Of a DNA stretch of 60,000 nucleotides, positions 41,782-57,200 are shown in pieces. The notes beneath the pieces are model-generated. The model worked only from the letters and a program-made list of their open reading frames with translations. It had not been told where the DNA came from and did no database searches. The position numbers and the translations under genes are program-made. This DNA comes from Strigamia acuminata. Its lineage: Eukaryota; Arthropoda; Chilopoda; Geophilomorpha; Linotaeniidae. Location of the stretch: assembly GCA_949358305.1 (NCBI GenBank), contig OX442314.1, forward strand, positions 18,781,060 through 18,841,059. Direction: 5' to 3'. How positions within the stretch are numbered: position 1 is the first letter of the stretch; each line of letters starts with the position of its first letter.

Positions 41782-43792
41782 ATGTCTACCGATCGCGTTT
41801 CGATCCCAAATTGGGTTAAATTTCTGTTTGGAGGAACAGCTGGGTAAGTTTTCTACAATGCGGGAACTTCCAACAATGAGTATATAATTTTTTTTGGCTT
41901 TAAAACTTTAAAATTCCTTGTTTTTTGGATAAAAGGGTGCACAAGTTCATTCAAAATCTAAGGGTAAAGTTCAAACTTTTAATTTTCAAAGTTAAATAAA
42001 GATAAAATTTCATGAAATATGGATTTAAAAAAATCTGAAATTTCCTATTTCCAAAAGCATTATGTAATTTGCAAGCCTTGCCAAACTTGTTATATTAAAA
42101 GCTACAACTCGATGTAAAATATTTACACTTGAAAAATATAAAATTTTACAACTCTCCTATTTGTTAATTATGTGATTTATTGTGTGATTTCAGAATGTCA
42201 GCAACATTATTCGTGCAACCACTGGACCTAATTAAAAATCGGATGCAATTGAGTGGTACAATTTGATCTCTTGGTAATTTTCTTACGGGTTTAATAGTCA
42301 TTCATACTTTACAGGTGTTGGAGGAGCTGTAAAAGAACACAAGACCAGTTTCCATCTAATTGCATCAGTTATAAAAAACGAGGGCATCACCGGCATCTAT
42401 GCAGGGTATATAATTACATTACTAAATAATCCCTAAATCTACAAATTATGCTTATTTAATTTCACCAACAGTCATATTTTTTCTGCAGTTTATCTGCTGG
42501 TCTTCTTCGTCAAGCGAGTTACACGACAACACGACTTGGCATTTACACATGGTTGTTTGAATTAAGTTCAAGGTAAACATGAAATTTATAATAATAGAAT
42601 TTGGTAGCAGCTTAAAACCCCATTTGACAGGCTATCGGGGGATGCGTGGTTCAGATGTTGTTTTCGGGGTTTATTTTATTATTTGTGGTTTAATTATTAA
42701 TTTAGTGCCGATGGAAAACCACCCGGATTTTTTGCGAAAGCTGGATTGGGTATGGTAGCTGGAGCAGTAGGAGCTTTCGTAGGAACTCCAGCTGAAGTTG
42801 CTTTAATTAGAATGACAGCTGACGGCCGGTAATAAATCCAGTTAAAATGTATTCTGACATGCTCTTTATTATATTTAAACTTATTTCAGCCTTCCCATAG
42901 CTGAACGACGAAGTTATACAAACGTTTTCAATGCCTTATTTAGAATAACCAGAGAAGAAGGAGTATTAACGTTGTGGAGAGTATGTTTATCCTTATTTGG
43001 TGATTGACAATTTGCTTCACAAATATAAAAAATTGGTTTATTTATTTATTTTCTAAGAGTATTTTAAATGTTGAAAAGTTCATGTAAAGATTAACAAAAA
43101 ATATAGACAAAGCATTCTGTCCCAAACGAATTCTATAAGTGAGTTGCCGATGGAATACAGAATACAAGACATTATTATTTTGGTTTTTAGGGTACAATTC
43201 CTACAATGGGAAGAGCTATGGTTGTCAATGCTGCCCAACTGGCTTCCTATTCTCAAGCGAAACAATTTTTGTTGTCAACTCGTAAGTTTTGAGTCTTTAT
43301 TTTCCAAATTGAAATTTTATTTTATTTTTTTTTATTTTTTCAGCGTACTTTAATGACAATATTTGGTGTCATTTTTGGGCCAGCATGATCAGTGGATTGG
43401 TGACAACTGCCGCTTCTATGCCAGTTGATATTGCAAAAACTCGGTATTCAAATTTCGTTATATTCGGTTAAGTGCATTTTCTTCATTTTCTTCATTTTAA
43501 TTTTAGAATCCAAAACATGAAGATTGTGAATGGAGTTCCCGAGTACACTGGTGCAATAGTAAGTGATTTTGATCACCAAGAATTTGAAAAAAGGATTAAT
43601 ATTATATTTTAATAGGATGTTCTGACCAAAGTAGTTAAAAACGAAGGCGTTTTTGCTCTCTGGAAGGGTTTCACACCATATTATGCGAGATTAGGACCGC
43701 ATACAGTCTTAACGTTTGTATTTTTGGAACGTCTGAATTCATTTTATATCAAGAAAGTCTATGGTGACAAAGCAATCGGTGCTGGATTATGA
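41782..43792 (+). CDS. SLC25A11: Mitochondrial 2-oxoglutarate/malate carrier
   Basis: 310 residues; exons 41782-41843, 42194-42255, 42315-42405, 42489-42572, 42706-42828, 42890-42980, 43191-43281, 43344-43443, 43507-43558, 43616-43792. It exchanges 2-oxoglutarate for malate across the inner membrane, part of the malate-aspartate shuttle. Three mitochondrial-carrier repeats are seen, each with its signature: QPLDLIKNRMQ, TPAEVALIRM, MPVDIAKTR. Six membrane helices are expected. The oxoglutarate-carrier landmarks LLRQASYTTTRLGIYTWLFE and LWRGTIPTMGRAMVVNAAQLASYSQAKQ (positions 42890-43281) separate it from dicarboxylate and uncoupling carriers. Intact throughout. Confidence 0.96.
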
Positions 43793-44072
43793 AAGATCGA
43801 ATCAAAGTTACTTAAAAGTGCGTGATGTAGGTCCACTAGTGTTCACAATTGTGGAATTAGAATGAGTTGTAAAGAAAAGACAATCAAATTTGATTTCATG
43901 GGTGCTAAACTTGGGATAAATATCATAGAACAGTATTAAGAGTGATGTGATTTTATATTTAAAACGTTTAGATTTTGATTTTGGTGTGTAGCTTATTGTT
44001 GAAAAAAATCAAGTAAATTGTTAATTGCAAACGAGTTTATTTAATATCTTGCATCATTCATTTTTTTTACAC

Positions 44073-44890
44073 TTAACACTTACACAACATAGGAGCCACA
44101 AGAGAATCAGCTTTCTCTTTACCTTCCAACTTTGCAACGATAGCTAAACCAAATTCAAAACAAGTTCCAGGCCCACGACTCGTAATCAACTGGTCATCTT
44201 CGACTACACGATCTTCACTGTATTTATATACGGCTAAAATTATGATAGTCATTAATAAAAAATTAAATTCTCGAAAAACTTTTCTTACCTCCCTCTTCCA
44301 TCACAATTTTTGTACTCGGATGTGACGTAACAGTCTTCCCATGTGCAATTCCATGCGCTTTAAGGGCCGTTGGAGCTACAGGTCAAAGACAAAATGGCTT
44401 TAGTTAGCGGTGATATTCTGGAATTACTTTTTACCGGCGCAAACAGCTGCAATTAATCGCCCAGCTTTTTCTTGTTCTTTTAGTATCTCGCCAACTTTTG
44501 TATTCTAAATGTTGAAATATAAACATCAATGCAATTAGTGGTTTTTTTAAATTTTTTTTATGTATTTTAAATTTACAGCTGCTAATGTTTGAGCCCCTTT
44601 GAGTCCGCCAGGTAGAATAACTACATCGTACGTTGCCGCATTACTAATTGCATCGGTTAAACTTTTGTCCGGTAAAATCACAATATTCCGGCTGCATTTT
44701 ACTGCTTCTGGTCCCGCTACTCCGGCTATTGTCACATCGATCTAATCAGGAAAGATTTGTGTTATATTAATTATGTAATTAATTCTTTTAATCTGCATCT
44801 TACGCCGCCTCGACGAAGGACATCAGCGGTTATAACCGTTTCCATTTCTTCGGCACCTTCCGCTAGTAAAAGAAGCGCTTGTTTTGGCAT
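44073..44890 (-). CDS. PARK7: DJ-1/PARK7 protein deglycase family
   Basis: 189 residues, exactly the usual length; exons 44890-44804, 44741-44577, 44504-44435, 44375-44289, 44233-44073. A small Rossmann-like homodimeric protein that protects against oxidative stress. Reactive cysteine in AAVCAAP and its partner glutamate in [10 protein letters not shown] are present, as are DVVILPGG and the C-terminal [16 protein letters not shown]. An acceptor (GATTTAG) seven bases upstream of the ATG indicates a 5' UTR intron. The open frame continues upstream without a needed ATG, so the start at [15 protein letters not shown] is preferred. Confidence 0.97.
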
Positions 44891-45293
44891 TCCGCTACTA
44901 AATCGAAGAAAAAATAATGGAAATGAAGATTGGAAACTTTTTAAGAGTCGCAATGTCAAAAAAGTCATACAGAATCAGGGTTACAACTTACAAGTTAGAA
45001 ATATTACAAATCACCGATAGGGTACGCTGGAGTAACAAAACGCAAATTTCAATGCTGTTTCCGGTTGTCTAAATTTTGACATTTGGTTTCGGCTTGTCTG
45101 TCTGCTTAAAATTATGCAAGAATGTAAGTTATCTCACAAAGTTAAAGAAAAGAAATGACCACTATATTTGTGTAATTAGAAACAATCTGATAGATAATTT
45201 TTTAAAGCGATTGTATTAATTTTTTTAAATTTTTAAAATGAAAATTTCAGAATTTAAAAAAAAAATATTCATAGGTTGAGATTCATTGCAAAA
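44891..45293. promoter_or_regulatory. Divergent region PARK7 / DHX36
   Basis: 403 bases between the two ATGs, holding both 5' UTRs (each with a probable UTR splice site) and both promoters. No distinctive sites recognised. Confidence 0.5.
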
Positions 45294-48200
45294 ATGGCAG
45301 AACGAGGGAAAAAGATGAATTTTAAAGGCAAATCAAACAAATTAGCAAGTACGATTTTAAGCTCCCACGTAATAAATGAGATACTCACTGACCAAATTGT
45401 TACAGGATCAACTCACGATAAAAGTACCGACGGCCGCGCCACGAAACATCCACCCGGTTTAAAAGGAAAAGAAATTGGCTTGTGGTATGCCAAGAGAAGC
45501 CGAAATAAAAAACCAGTAGAAAAACCAGTGAGAACCTTCGAAAGGCTAATGACGTATTGCCGTACTAACATTTTCCTTTTTTCTAACGTGCAGATTCAAA
45601 GAAATGTGGTTGGAATGTCTAACGAAATGGAATGGAAATTATCAGCGATGTTGGAGAATATAAAACGCGACTCTTTTTCAAATCAAGATAACGGTTCGAT
45701 TCAAAGTACTTCAAAATCCGGTGGAGGGTCATCTAAATCAGGTATTTTAATATAAAAAAAAAAAAAAATTAGCATTTTTATAATAAGTCAAACCATCCAG
45801 ATTCAAATGAAACTTTTCCTCCATCTTCATCGACGTTCGAGACCCGGTATTTACAGCACATGCGAATGTCGGATACCAGCACCGAGAGTTCTTCATTTCA
45901 CAGCACGCTGCGGGTTCCTACATGCCGCGAACTCAAACAAGATTCTGAATTGGATGAAAAATTATTTGAAGAGTTTGAACGAAAGAAAGAATCAAAACTG
46001 TACAACGGAATGCAAGAATTTCGACAAAAGTTACCATCGGAAAAGAGTAGAGATGTAATTTAATTTTTGATATTGATTTGCAAAGTTTGCAACAAGAAAT
46101 TAATCTATTTAAAGGAAATTATAAAAACTATTGAATCGAACCCGGTTGTTGTTATAAGTGGTGAAACCGGATGCGGGAAAACGACTCAAGTACCACAATT
46201 TATCTTGGATCATTACATTACTAGTAAAAAAGGTTCTGTGTGCTCTGTAATATGTTCGCAACCACGAAGAATAAGTGCTATCACGGTAAACCTTTCGCAA
46301 TTTGACTAAATTGATTAGTTAATTGTTTTTTTTCTTCTTCAAATTAGGTTGCTGAAAGAGTTGCTCAAGAAAGAGCTGAAAATTGCGGAGATTTAAGCGT
46401 AGGGTATCAAATCAGATTGGAAAAGTAATGAGCGCTAATGTTTGTGCGATCGAACTGTAATTGTACACAATTGTTTTGTAATTTTAGGAGAATTCCTCGC
46501 ACACAAGGTTCAATCTTATTTTGCACTACTGGAATCATCCTTAAATGGCTGGAAGCGGATGAATTTTTAAATCGGGCATCTCACATTATAATTGATGAAG
46601 TCCATGAACGCGATCTGCTCACGGACTTTTTAATGACGATAATCAAAAGGACTTTAACGATTCGACCAAATTTGCACGTTATTTTGATGAGTGCATCGTT
46701 GAATGCTGATCGATTTTCAAAATATTTTGGTTTGTTTCTAGTTTGGTTTTGTTTATGAAAAATTAATTAATAATTTGTACAATTTTTTTTAAAGATAAAT
46801 GCCCCATTTTAAATATACCTGGATTTACTTATCCAGTGAAACAAATATTTCTGGAAGATGCGTTGGAAATGATTAAGTAATTGGACGATCCAAAAATAAT
46901 TATTTTTTAATATATATATTTATATTTTTTTTTAAGTTATCGCAAACTTCCTGATCACGCTAAAAAGAAAGTGAGTTGGAAGAATAAAAAGGCAGATCTG
47001 GAGCAAAAGCAAAACATGGATGTGTTTTTGAGAAATTTATCACCGGAGTAAATGGATACGAGAAATATTGACATTTTAGTGTTTAATTCAAATTTTATTG
47101 TAGGAAATATTCACGACATGTAATAGAGTATCTGCATCATTATGATGAGTCGCAAATAGATTTGAATGTTGTTGCTCATTTACTACAATACTTGTGCACT
47201 CACAAAGAAGTAAGTCTCGATTTGCATAACTAAGAAATAAAAATAAATTAATTTAAATATTATTTACAGGAAGGAGCTATTTTAGTATTTCTACCCGGAT
47301 GGGATTCAATTAGCAGATTGAACAATATTATAATGACTCTGTCCTACTTTCGATCGAGTAAATCCAGTGAAAATAAATTTTTGTTCATACTAAATAATAA
47401 TAATACTAATGTAATTTTTTTTAGACGCTAGCAAGCATTTAATAATACCCCTTCATTCTCTGATGCCAACTATCAATCAGCGAGATGTTTTCAATCGACC
47501 ACCTTCGGGTGTTAGAAAAATAATTTTAGCTACAAATATAGCCGAAACGAGGTTTATTTGTGAAAAAATTTGTCACTTTTTTGTTTATTTCAATTGTTTT
47601 ACTTAAAAAATGTAGTATTACGATTGATGACGTCGTGTATGTTGTTGATTGTGGTAAAATCAAGTTGAAAAGGTTCGATGTTGAGCACAACGTGGCAACA
47701 TTGCAACCAGAATGGGTTAGTCAAGCAAATGCAAAACAAAGGCGTGGTAGAGCGGGCAGGTACTTTTATATTAATTTTATTAATTATATTAATTTTATAC
47801 TTGTAATATCACAACATTTAGAGTACAACCCGGTGTGTGTTTCCACTTGTATACGAGCATGCGGCACGATTTACTAGAAACTTATCAACTTCCAGAAATA
47901 TTAAGAACTCGATTAGAAGAATTGTGTCTACAAGTTAAAGTAAAGTTTTAAATGATAAAATGTAATCGCAAAACTTTATTTAAATCTGATTTTTTTTTCC
48001 AGTTACTTAAATTAGGTGAAATCGTTCCATTTCTTCAAGAGGCTATGGATCCACCGAGTATTGACGCTGTTAAATTATCTTTAAACTTTTTACAAGATCT
48101 GGTAATTAATATTTTTTATTTTATTTTTTTTATGGTTTAATTTAATTTTTTTTAATTATTTGTTAGAACGCATTGGACAATGATGAAAATCTCACACCAC

Positions 48201-51200
48201 TGGGCTTTCACTTAGCTCATTTACCCGTCGATCCTCAAACGGGAAAAATGATTTTGTTCGGTGCTATTTTCAGTTGTTTGGATCCAATTACAACCATAGC
48301 TGCGAGCTTGAGTTTTAAAGATGCTTTTGTAATTCCACTGGGAAAAGAACAAGATGCCGACGAACAAAGAAAGAAATTAGCGCAGAATACTAACAGTGAT
48401 CACTTGATGCTAGTCAATGCATTCAGGGGGTGGGAAACATCAAAAACGCAACGAAATGAACGAAAATACTGTTGGGATAATTTTCTTTCGGTTAACACCC
48501 TACATGTGCGTGGTGGATAGAAAGAATTCACCGAACGATTTAAATATATGTATTTGTTATTTAGATGTTGTCGAATATGAAGAAGCAATTTTTAATATAC
48601 CTGAAGGATTTGCATTTGGTCAACACCACAGATGTGAAGCATCGTGACTTAAATTTGAATTCCAGTAAGCAATTTTGAGAATATCGGTATTTCGATAATT
48701 TTCGCAAAACGTAAAAAATGTGATTTTAATTGCCGTTATATTTTAGAGAATGAAAGACTCTTACGAGCGATAATCTGCGCTGGACTTTATCCGAACGTCG
48801 CGTGCATTAAAACACCGAAAAGAAAACCAAAGGCGAATGGCTCGAGACGTCACGAGACCGTTAAAGTTACGACAAAACACGAAAAAACTGCATATTTACA
48901 TCCAAAATCAGTTAATGATTCCGAAGTTTATTTCGAAAGTCCTTGGATTGTGTACCATCAACGGATGAAGAGTACTTGTGTACGTTATATTTATTAGTTT
49001 GGAATTATTTGTCAAATTTTGCATCGAAATTTTAGGTTTACATTCATGATTCCTCGATGGTTTCACCATACCCTCTACTCTTGTTTGGAGGTAAATTAAA
49101 ATGCGGTGCGATTGATCGAAAATACGGAGTTACTATTGACGGCTGGATTAAATTCTGGTGTCCACAGGAACGGGCAGATTTGATTTTGGTAGGAAAATCG
49201 ATCAAAGTGTTTTTAATTTGTTCTAACAAGTAAGAAATTTATTTTCAGCGCTTAAGAACGGAACTGGATAAGTTATTGGAACACAAAATTCTTCATCCAG
49301 CACCGACAATATGGGACTTGAACAGTAAGGAAGGAAATCTTTTGCACGCTATCATTGACCTAATTAATGGCGAGGAAATACTAATGATGGCTGGTGATCA
49401 ATTGAAGTCGGATCATTCGCAAGACGATGCACGTGCTAGTTTTCAACATGATCTTGTTGAATTTTTTGACAATGTGGATGAGGATGAGGATGAGTCTGAT
49501 GATGATGTACTTTAATGTTTTATTAAGACTAACGTGTTTCTTATAAAACTCTTTAGGAATTAAATTTATTTAAATTAAGAATAATCATTTGTTTTGTTAT
49601 TTTATATATTTTTCACTAAAATTGAACACTAAATAAAATAGAAAAAACACAATTCTAATCACCAATAACACAATTGCATACGTTTTTGCTGTCAAGAAGT
49701 TATTATTATCGTCACATGACTTGACAAATCGGGCGCATTGAGTATGATAATCCAATGGACAAAATTCAAAACGAATTGTTGAATTAAAATTTTACACATA
49801 TCTTACATCGCGTCTAGCAGAGAAGTGAAGGAAAGCTTTTCTGCAATACAATATTTTCTGCATAAAACCTGCCTATGACCAAACTCTTAATTGCCTTTAA
49901 TAATTCATTTTTCCAGCCAACTGTTCGCTTAGCTGAGGCGGGTCAAGGCCTATGGTGAGTAGTCATGGCAACCTGTTGGCTGCTGCAATTTTCTACGCTG
50001 CTCGGTTTGTTTCGTGTATTTTATTACAGATAGGTAATAATATTGAGATGTCGCAACTAATTTAAACTATTTTAATTAATTTCAGTTTGCTTGCGTCTAT
50101 TTACGTTATGTGAAACATCGAATGAGTGTTTAAAACGTAAAAATCTAGATTTGGTGCCAATTATTCTGGGTTATGGAACTTGCTTAAAGTTTGCAATGAA
50201 TTTAACGCATCTAGATTTGACCGAAGTGAATATGACGAGCAAAGATTTAACAGCGGCTGACAATGACATATGCAAGTCAGTTGATATTTTAATTCTAAAA
50301 AATAAATAATTAAAATAAATAAATCTCTGGATTTATTTTAGGGATAATTTCATGGTACCGTGCTTTTTGTCTTATGAAATTGCCATCAAAAGTTGTTTAA
50401 GCCACTACTCGGAACAACACGTAAATACTATAATGAGATCTTCAACCGCTGCCTTGAAGTACGTGTGTCAAGACAACGGACAATATGTAAAAGGTGTTAA
50501 TTAGCTAATAATTAAAAAAATTTACATTTAAAGATAAATTAAGAAAATAACAAATTAAGAAAATAATTTATTTTCTTTTTAGATTCTATAAATGACTGCC
50601 ATTGTTTTAGCGAATCAAAAGTTGCACTTCGTGAGTGCAGTGTGTCGAGAACTTTGCAATGGCGTTGGTTTACACTGTCATATCTTGGTGAAGATTGCCG
50701 GTAATCCTAAATGCAAATGTTTACTTTTTTGTGGAGTTTAACTAACATTTTTTTTTTTTTAATTTGTAAGCAAAAGAGCCAAATTGATAATTTGTATGTT
50801 AGGCGCATTAGATAAGTGTCAAGACAAAACGGCTAAATCATTCTTTTTAGGAGTGGTGCGAGCTATGCTTTCCGAAACATCATGCGCTGACATAATATCT
50901 GACGAATTTCCTTACTTGTCGTCCTCATTTCTTATTTTTCCGGCTCAAATACTCGTCTTTTTATCTGTAATCTTGTTAAGCCTTGTCTAATCGAAATAAA
51001 TTTGTATTATTCTATATTAAATGTAGTTTGTTTGAGCAATAAAAATTGCTGTTGTGAATGTGATATATTTTTTGCTTCCTGCCACACCAACAGTACCGTA
51101 AGTAGTCTGATAAGTTATTCACGGACAATACGAATGACTTGCGGTGAAGCACGAGGGGGTCATTTTTTCAAAAAGAACATTTTTGGATATTTTATATTGG

Positions 51201-54200
51201 AAAATGGAAAATTTTGGACGGTGTGCTTTGAGAAATTATTTTTAGAAGAAAGTTTTACAAAAAGAAAAAAATTGAAGGCAATAAACATGCGGTTTCCAGC
51301 AAAAATAAATTGCAGCGACATCTAATGCTGAAATTATAACGGTTCGTTTGCGTGCTATCGAATTTTTGTTTATACATTTAACAATAACAAAACACACAGA
51401 TCCAAGTGTGCACGCTTAACGAGCACAGCGCAACAACCACGAACAACAAATTAATTAATTTCACAGTTATTTCATCATGCTGACACTGAATGTTGACCGA
51501 GCTCGGATTATTTCGTGTATGGCATTATACATTTTATCATTGCAATTTCTACACTCGAATTCTCGTTTTTCCACACATTGGAAACTCGATGAGCATCAGA
51601 CTAAAATAGTGAAAGCATTTGATGAACCCAACTCGAATAGTGATTCAACCGACTATGTTTTTCAAATTTTAAATTCAGCAATTTACTACGATGATTACTG
51701 GGTTGTCGAAAAAACAAACACAAACGAAACTAACAAAAATGATTTCTCAGTGAGGTGAGTGGCTGCATTAACTTTATTAGAATACAAAATGTATTTGGAT
51801 TATGCACTTTCAAATTTAATAATTTCATACGAAAAGAAACAACAAACAAACATAACACTGGTTACCTCGGATACGACGCCAAACACGAAAATATTGATTC
51901 ACTGATTACTTGATAAGAATAAGATATTGTCAGTCAAATTTAACCTTGGCAACCGACGTGGCATTACTTACTGATCTTCGTATAAATATAGGGACACAGA
52001 AAAACAAACAAACACCCACCTGTAACATGTTTATAAATGATTTAAAAAATTGAAAAGTTAAAATTTCACAACACTGAACTTAAATGGAAGCTTTCCTGCA
52101 CCTCATTTATAAATAAGGATAAAATAACAACCCAATGTCAATTTCGATTAAAAACATAAAATTATTTTCAATTAGAATGAGAAGAACATCGACACATTAG
52201 TCGATATTTGATGACATTTAACAAAAACTACTAAACGTAATAAAAAAAAATGAATAAGTTAATTATATCAACGTTTTTTTTTGTTTGCTATTAACCCACC
52301 AAAAATAATATAAATTTAATTATTTGCATGTGCAGTAATGAGGTAAACGATGATTCTACCCATCTCGATTTGAGCCAACCCTTAAGCTGCGGACCAGATG
52401 TTAATTTCACAACCTATGATCATCTGACAGCGATGAATGTACGACACAGTGTTAAGAATATTGTAGAACATGAGTTGACATTCAAATCAATTGATGAGGA
52501 AGAACTGATAGCATTAGAAATTCAACTCAAACTGGATATTAAAGATGTAAAGGAAATAATTATCATTAATTATTTTTTTTTTAAAAAACCGACAATAATA
52601 TCCGTCGTTTTAATTAATTTCAGAAACCACACGAAGCTTCTGTTTACAACGCAGCAGGAAGTTTTTTCCTCGCATTCGGGGATAGCCAAAAAGGAATAAA
52701 TTGTTTTCGGAAAGCGTTGACGATTAATTCGGACAATCCAGATTCCCTATTAAATTTAGCGCGGATATTTTACACCCTAAATTACTTAGATGATGCATTG
52801 TACTTAGCACAACGTTCACTCGATGTTCAATTGACAACTGGAAACAGTGCGTGGTTCCACTATTTCAGTGTCGGCGAAATATTGAAAGCGAAAGGCGATT
52901 TCCACCGCGCCAACATGAATTTCCGTATTTCAGTGAAACTCAATCCTCACTTTGAACCTGCGGTTGCTCATTTAAGTAAAATCGAGCTGATAACAGATGC
53001 AAACATACACTTTTACGTCTCAATTTTTATTGTTTGTTTTGTCGTTATGATTGCTAATTTCATCTACCCGTACGAAGAGAAAGAACCTGTAGAGACGAAA
53101 CGAGAGAAAAACAACCATTCGTTACCATGGCAAACGACAGCAGCAATGGGTATGGCGGGTAGATGCAGATCATACAAAAAATAAGTCAAATTACGTGTAA
53201 ATTTTGCTTTAAACACATTTTATTACTATATTATTACGTGCCAGTTTTTCTATACAATATTACTATTTTTCTACACTATGTTTCTTATTATGACTTTAAT
53301 TAAAAATAAATTACCAAGTTATTTAGGTAATATTTCCCACAGTTTCTTAATAACCAACATAATATTTACAGCATACACATTCACGATTCAAAACAAAATA
53401 ATAAACAACAAATATAACTGCTCAAAATAATTTTCTTTTCATTAGAAAAAAAAATTATTTAAATTCAACGTTTGTTCTAATAAACTTCATTGAAAACTTA
53501 AATAAATACTACAGTATTCTTAGATTTAAACAAATTAAATATCGTAATTGATCATAAATTTTGATAAGCCAAAGCACATGAATACATCTTTGGAATTCCT
53601 TTAGAACTGCACCCAACTGTTTCCACTTGATTGCGAATTACTAGAACAGAATTAAAATATTCTTTTTAAATATTCAACAAAAAAGAATTTAAAAAAATAA
53701 TACCTAGCAGTACGTGATGAATCGGTATTAGCTGAACCGGCCGTGGCAAAATCATTCCATAAATCATTAGGTTTGTCTTGAACGGGTGGAGGAGCTGCTC
53801 CCGAAGAGCCTAAGTCTAGCAACATATCTGCACTGCTTGTCCCGGAAGCTTTTGATGCAGGAAGGTGCACATTACTATTTATAATAACAAACAAAAAAGA
53901 AAAAAAAAGTTAATAGCTGCACGGTATGTGTGAAATTTTGAATCTACAACTTGGTCTGTATTGCTGATGCAGAGTCAACTGAAAAAGTATTTTTTGCAGA
54001 CGGAGGTGGAATTTTAATACTGTTGCCCGCTGGTGGCGGCGGCAGTATCCCAAACCCACCACCACTAGGTGCTTTTGGTTTTGGCCGGCTGGTATTAGAC
54101 TTTTGCTATTTAAAAGAAAACAAATTTAAGTAAAAACGAAAAAAATTGCGCGGTATAAAATATATAAATAAAAAAAAACAAAAAAAAAGCAAATGAAAAA

Positions 54201-57200
54201 TAAATTCATCTAACCCCGATATTCATGTTAATTTTAATGGTCTGACCCTCTTTAAAACTAAGATCCAGACGGGGTTTAGTGTCATCTTTTTCCTCTTCTT
54301 GAATTTTCTCCGTTTTTTCCACCCATCTACATCGAAAACAAAACAAAAATGATATTAAAAAATAAAAAAAAAACACTAGGTGCATTCAAAAAGTCGTGTT
54401 TTAAATGTTTTAGGTGCTTGTGTTTTTATTTTTTTTATCTTTTAACACCACAAAACAAAAACACAAACTCCTAAAACACCTGAAACACAACTTTTTAAAT
54501 GCACCTACTATAAAAAACTAGTAATTTAAATGAACAATACTTGAAATGATCCTGTAATGCTACATTTAAATCAAACGAGTCTCCACGATCCGCAAAACCA
54601 AATCCAATGAAAGCAGATCTCCCTGCAGAACACAAAGCTTGATAATGTCAAAGGTTAGAAAAAATAAACCTGTTATATATACCGTCATCCTGTATTCTTA
54701 AAACGAAATATCGACTAGAATCCGCCACTGCTTCAATTGCAATTCCTGGATATTTATCGACAGGACATAAAGCGAATAATTCACCTACAAAATAACCAAA
54801 AATATCACACATTTGCACGGACGAGGACAACTGGTTGCTTTACCCGTTGTTTTGTCTTCTAACTTCATAACCACTTCATTGCCTTTGCAGACCAGTCTCA
54901 TTCGCCCAGTCCAATCGGGGGTCTGCAAATTCCAATCAGCAGCTCTGAAATGCGATAGGCAAACACCATTAGATTAGGTTCCCAACACGAAAATAAACTT
55001 CCACTTGTTCGGAATTATTATTTTTACATTCAGCCTCTTTCATTGCGATTAATAATAATAAACATATGGCAGAGATAAGAGATACGTCAGTTTGTTAATG
55101 CGAAATTATAATTCCTCGGATGGTTTGAGGATTAAGCGTGAATTAACGGTAAGAACAGTCATCCAATTGATTGATTTAAAATCGGTATTTGTTAATTGAC
55201 TTGGTGCTTACTTATAACCACGATTTGTAGTTCTTGGTGGAATCCTGAAGACAAATACTTCGGGCTTTATAAGTAGTATATTTTCGTAGTCCTCCATTTT
55301 GACAGGTGTGATGCGATGACGTCACATCGAACAGCTTCAACACTTGAATGATGTCAACGTATGAGAAAACTGTACAAATTTGTATATAGTTTGTTAGTTT
55401 TGATTTTAATTTATTAATTTGGTTTCTTGTTCGGAAAAAGTTTGTGATTTTTTAATTGAATTCGTGAATAAAGTACAGGATGCAAAAAAAAAGTATAGTT
55501 TTAACTTTTGGCACAAGATGGCGTAGAGGTTTTCTATTTATATTAGACATGTGCCTACACTATTAAGCGCTACTTTTCGTTTGAGATGGCTGCTGTTGAT
55601 TTCAGTCGTATGTACCGATCGTTTGACCAGAAACCAAAACCAGAACAATTAGAATTAGCAGGTAAATATGTCTTTTTGTTTGTGTACGTATTAGTATTAG
55701 TTTAACAGCATTTAATTCGTAAATTTCCCTCAAATCAATTGTACTTCCGGTCCTAGAAGTTTTTGTATTTAATATAACAATTCCTTGTCAAAAATATGCT
55801 GAGATAGACCAAAGACGATTGGTTTGCTACGAACTATGTACAGATGTGCAGAGAAGAAAGTGATTTTTTATTCGATTCTTTGAACAATTTATAAAGCACT
55901 TCCGGTTTTCTTGTTAGTAAATTATTTAAATGGGTATACTGACCCGAGTTGAAATGTTTACCCAAAATATTGACCTTGATCTTGAGGTGGAGCTGATTTT
56001 ATTTACTCAACCTGGCACAGAAAAATAAAAGAAATAAAAAAGAAAAATTTAGTAAAAACGATGTTTGACCGCAGAAATCTCACTGATTATTGGCATCTCA
56101 ATCAGTTTTATTTATTTTTTCTGATTTAGGACACCGAGATGTATATGAATGTGTATTTTTAACGATAGTTTACATTAGGCTCACGTTCTTAACATATTCC
56201 AAAGGAAAAAAAAATTGTTGAAAAGAATTTAATTATCTCCCGGATTTGTTTCATGGCCTAGTGATTAGCGAAAGTTCTGACGTAAAAGAAAATAGGTTAG
56301 GACCACATTGTGTGGGTTTACTGCCCCTAATTTTTTTTAAAAAAAAAATATGGGTGAGAGTAAAGTAGGGTATGGCATGAAGAAAAATTAGGTTAGTAGT
56401 ACACTAGGAAAGAAGGGGAATTTTGTGGAAATTCTGCAAGTCAGTCATTAAATTCTTCAATTTTTATTCTTGGTTGTCAAATGGTGTGAAGTGAGAAAGA
56501 AAAAATTCTAATTATGTTACGATTGAGTTTACTTGAGAGCGAAGTAATGCAGGAAGAAAAACATTTTTCTTATTGGATCCTAAATAACTTCCTGGTACAG
56601 TTTGTTACTGAAATGTAAATTGTCTTCCTTGAATTTATTTTTCACTTATTTTTCGAGGAATTTTTAATTTTTTTGTGTTTTATATTGTTGACATTTAAAA
56701 ATATGATTGTAATTTGAAGTGATTAATGGCTGTAAAAAAGGGTCAGAATCACAATTTGCATTTCTTACGGTTATTTAGGTAAAAAGTATTGGACAGGAAG
56801 ACGGAACTTACAAGTTAGAAATTAAGGTTACGGCGCTATAAAAAAAAAAAAAAAAACTTGTTTTGGGAAATGATTTTGAACAATTCTGCTTAGAATTCAT
56901 TTATTCTAGCTTTAATTTAAAATTTATTGGATTAAACGTTATTGACTGGGTAACAACCAATTGTTAGTTTTTACGGTTTTATTGAACAATAGAGGTGAAT
57001 GCTCGCATGTAGGAAATCAATCTTGTAAATTTTAATTTTTTTTATTTTTTTTTAAATTAATTATAAATTTTATTATTTTGCTTAGAGGGAGAAATTCCAA
57101 AATGGTTGTCTGGTGTTTTTCTTCGCATTGGTCCTGGGCGATACGATTTCGGAAAAGATTTCACAGTTAATCATTGGTTTGATGGATTTGCCTTGATGCA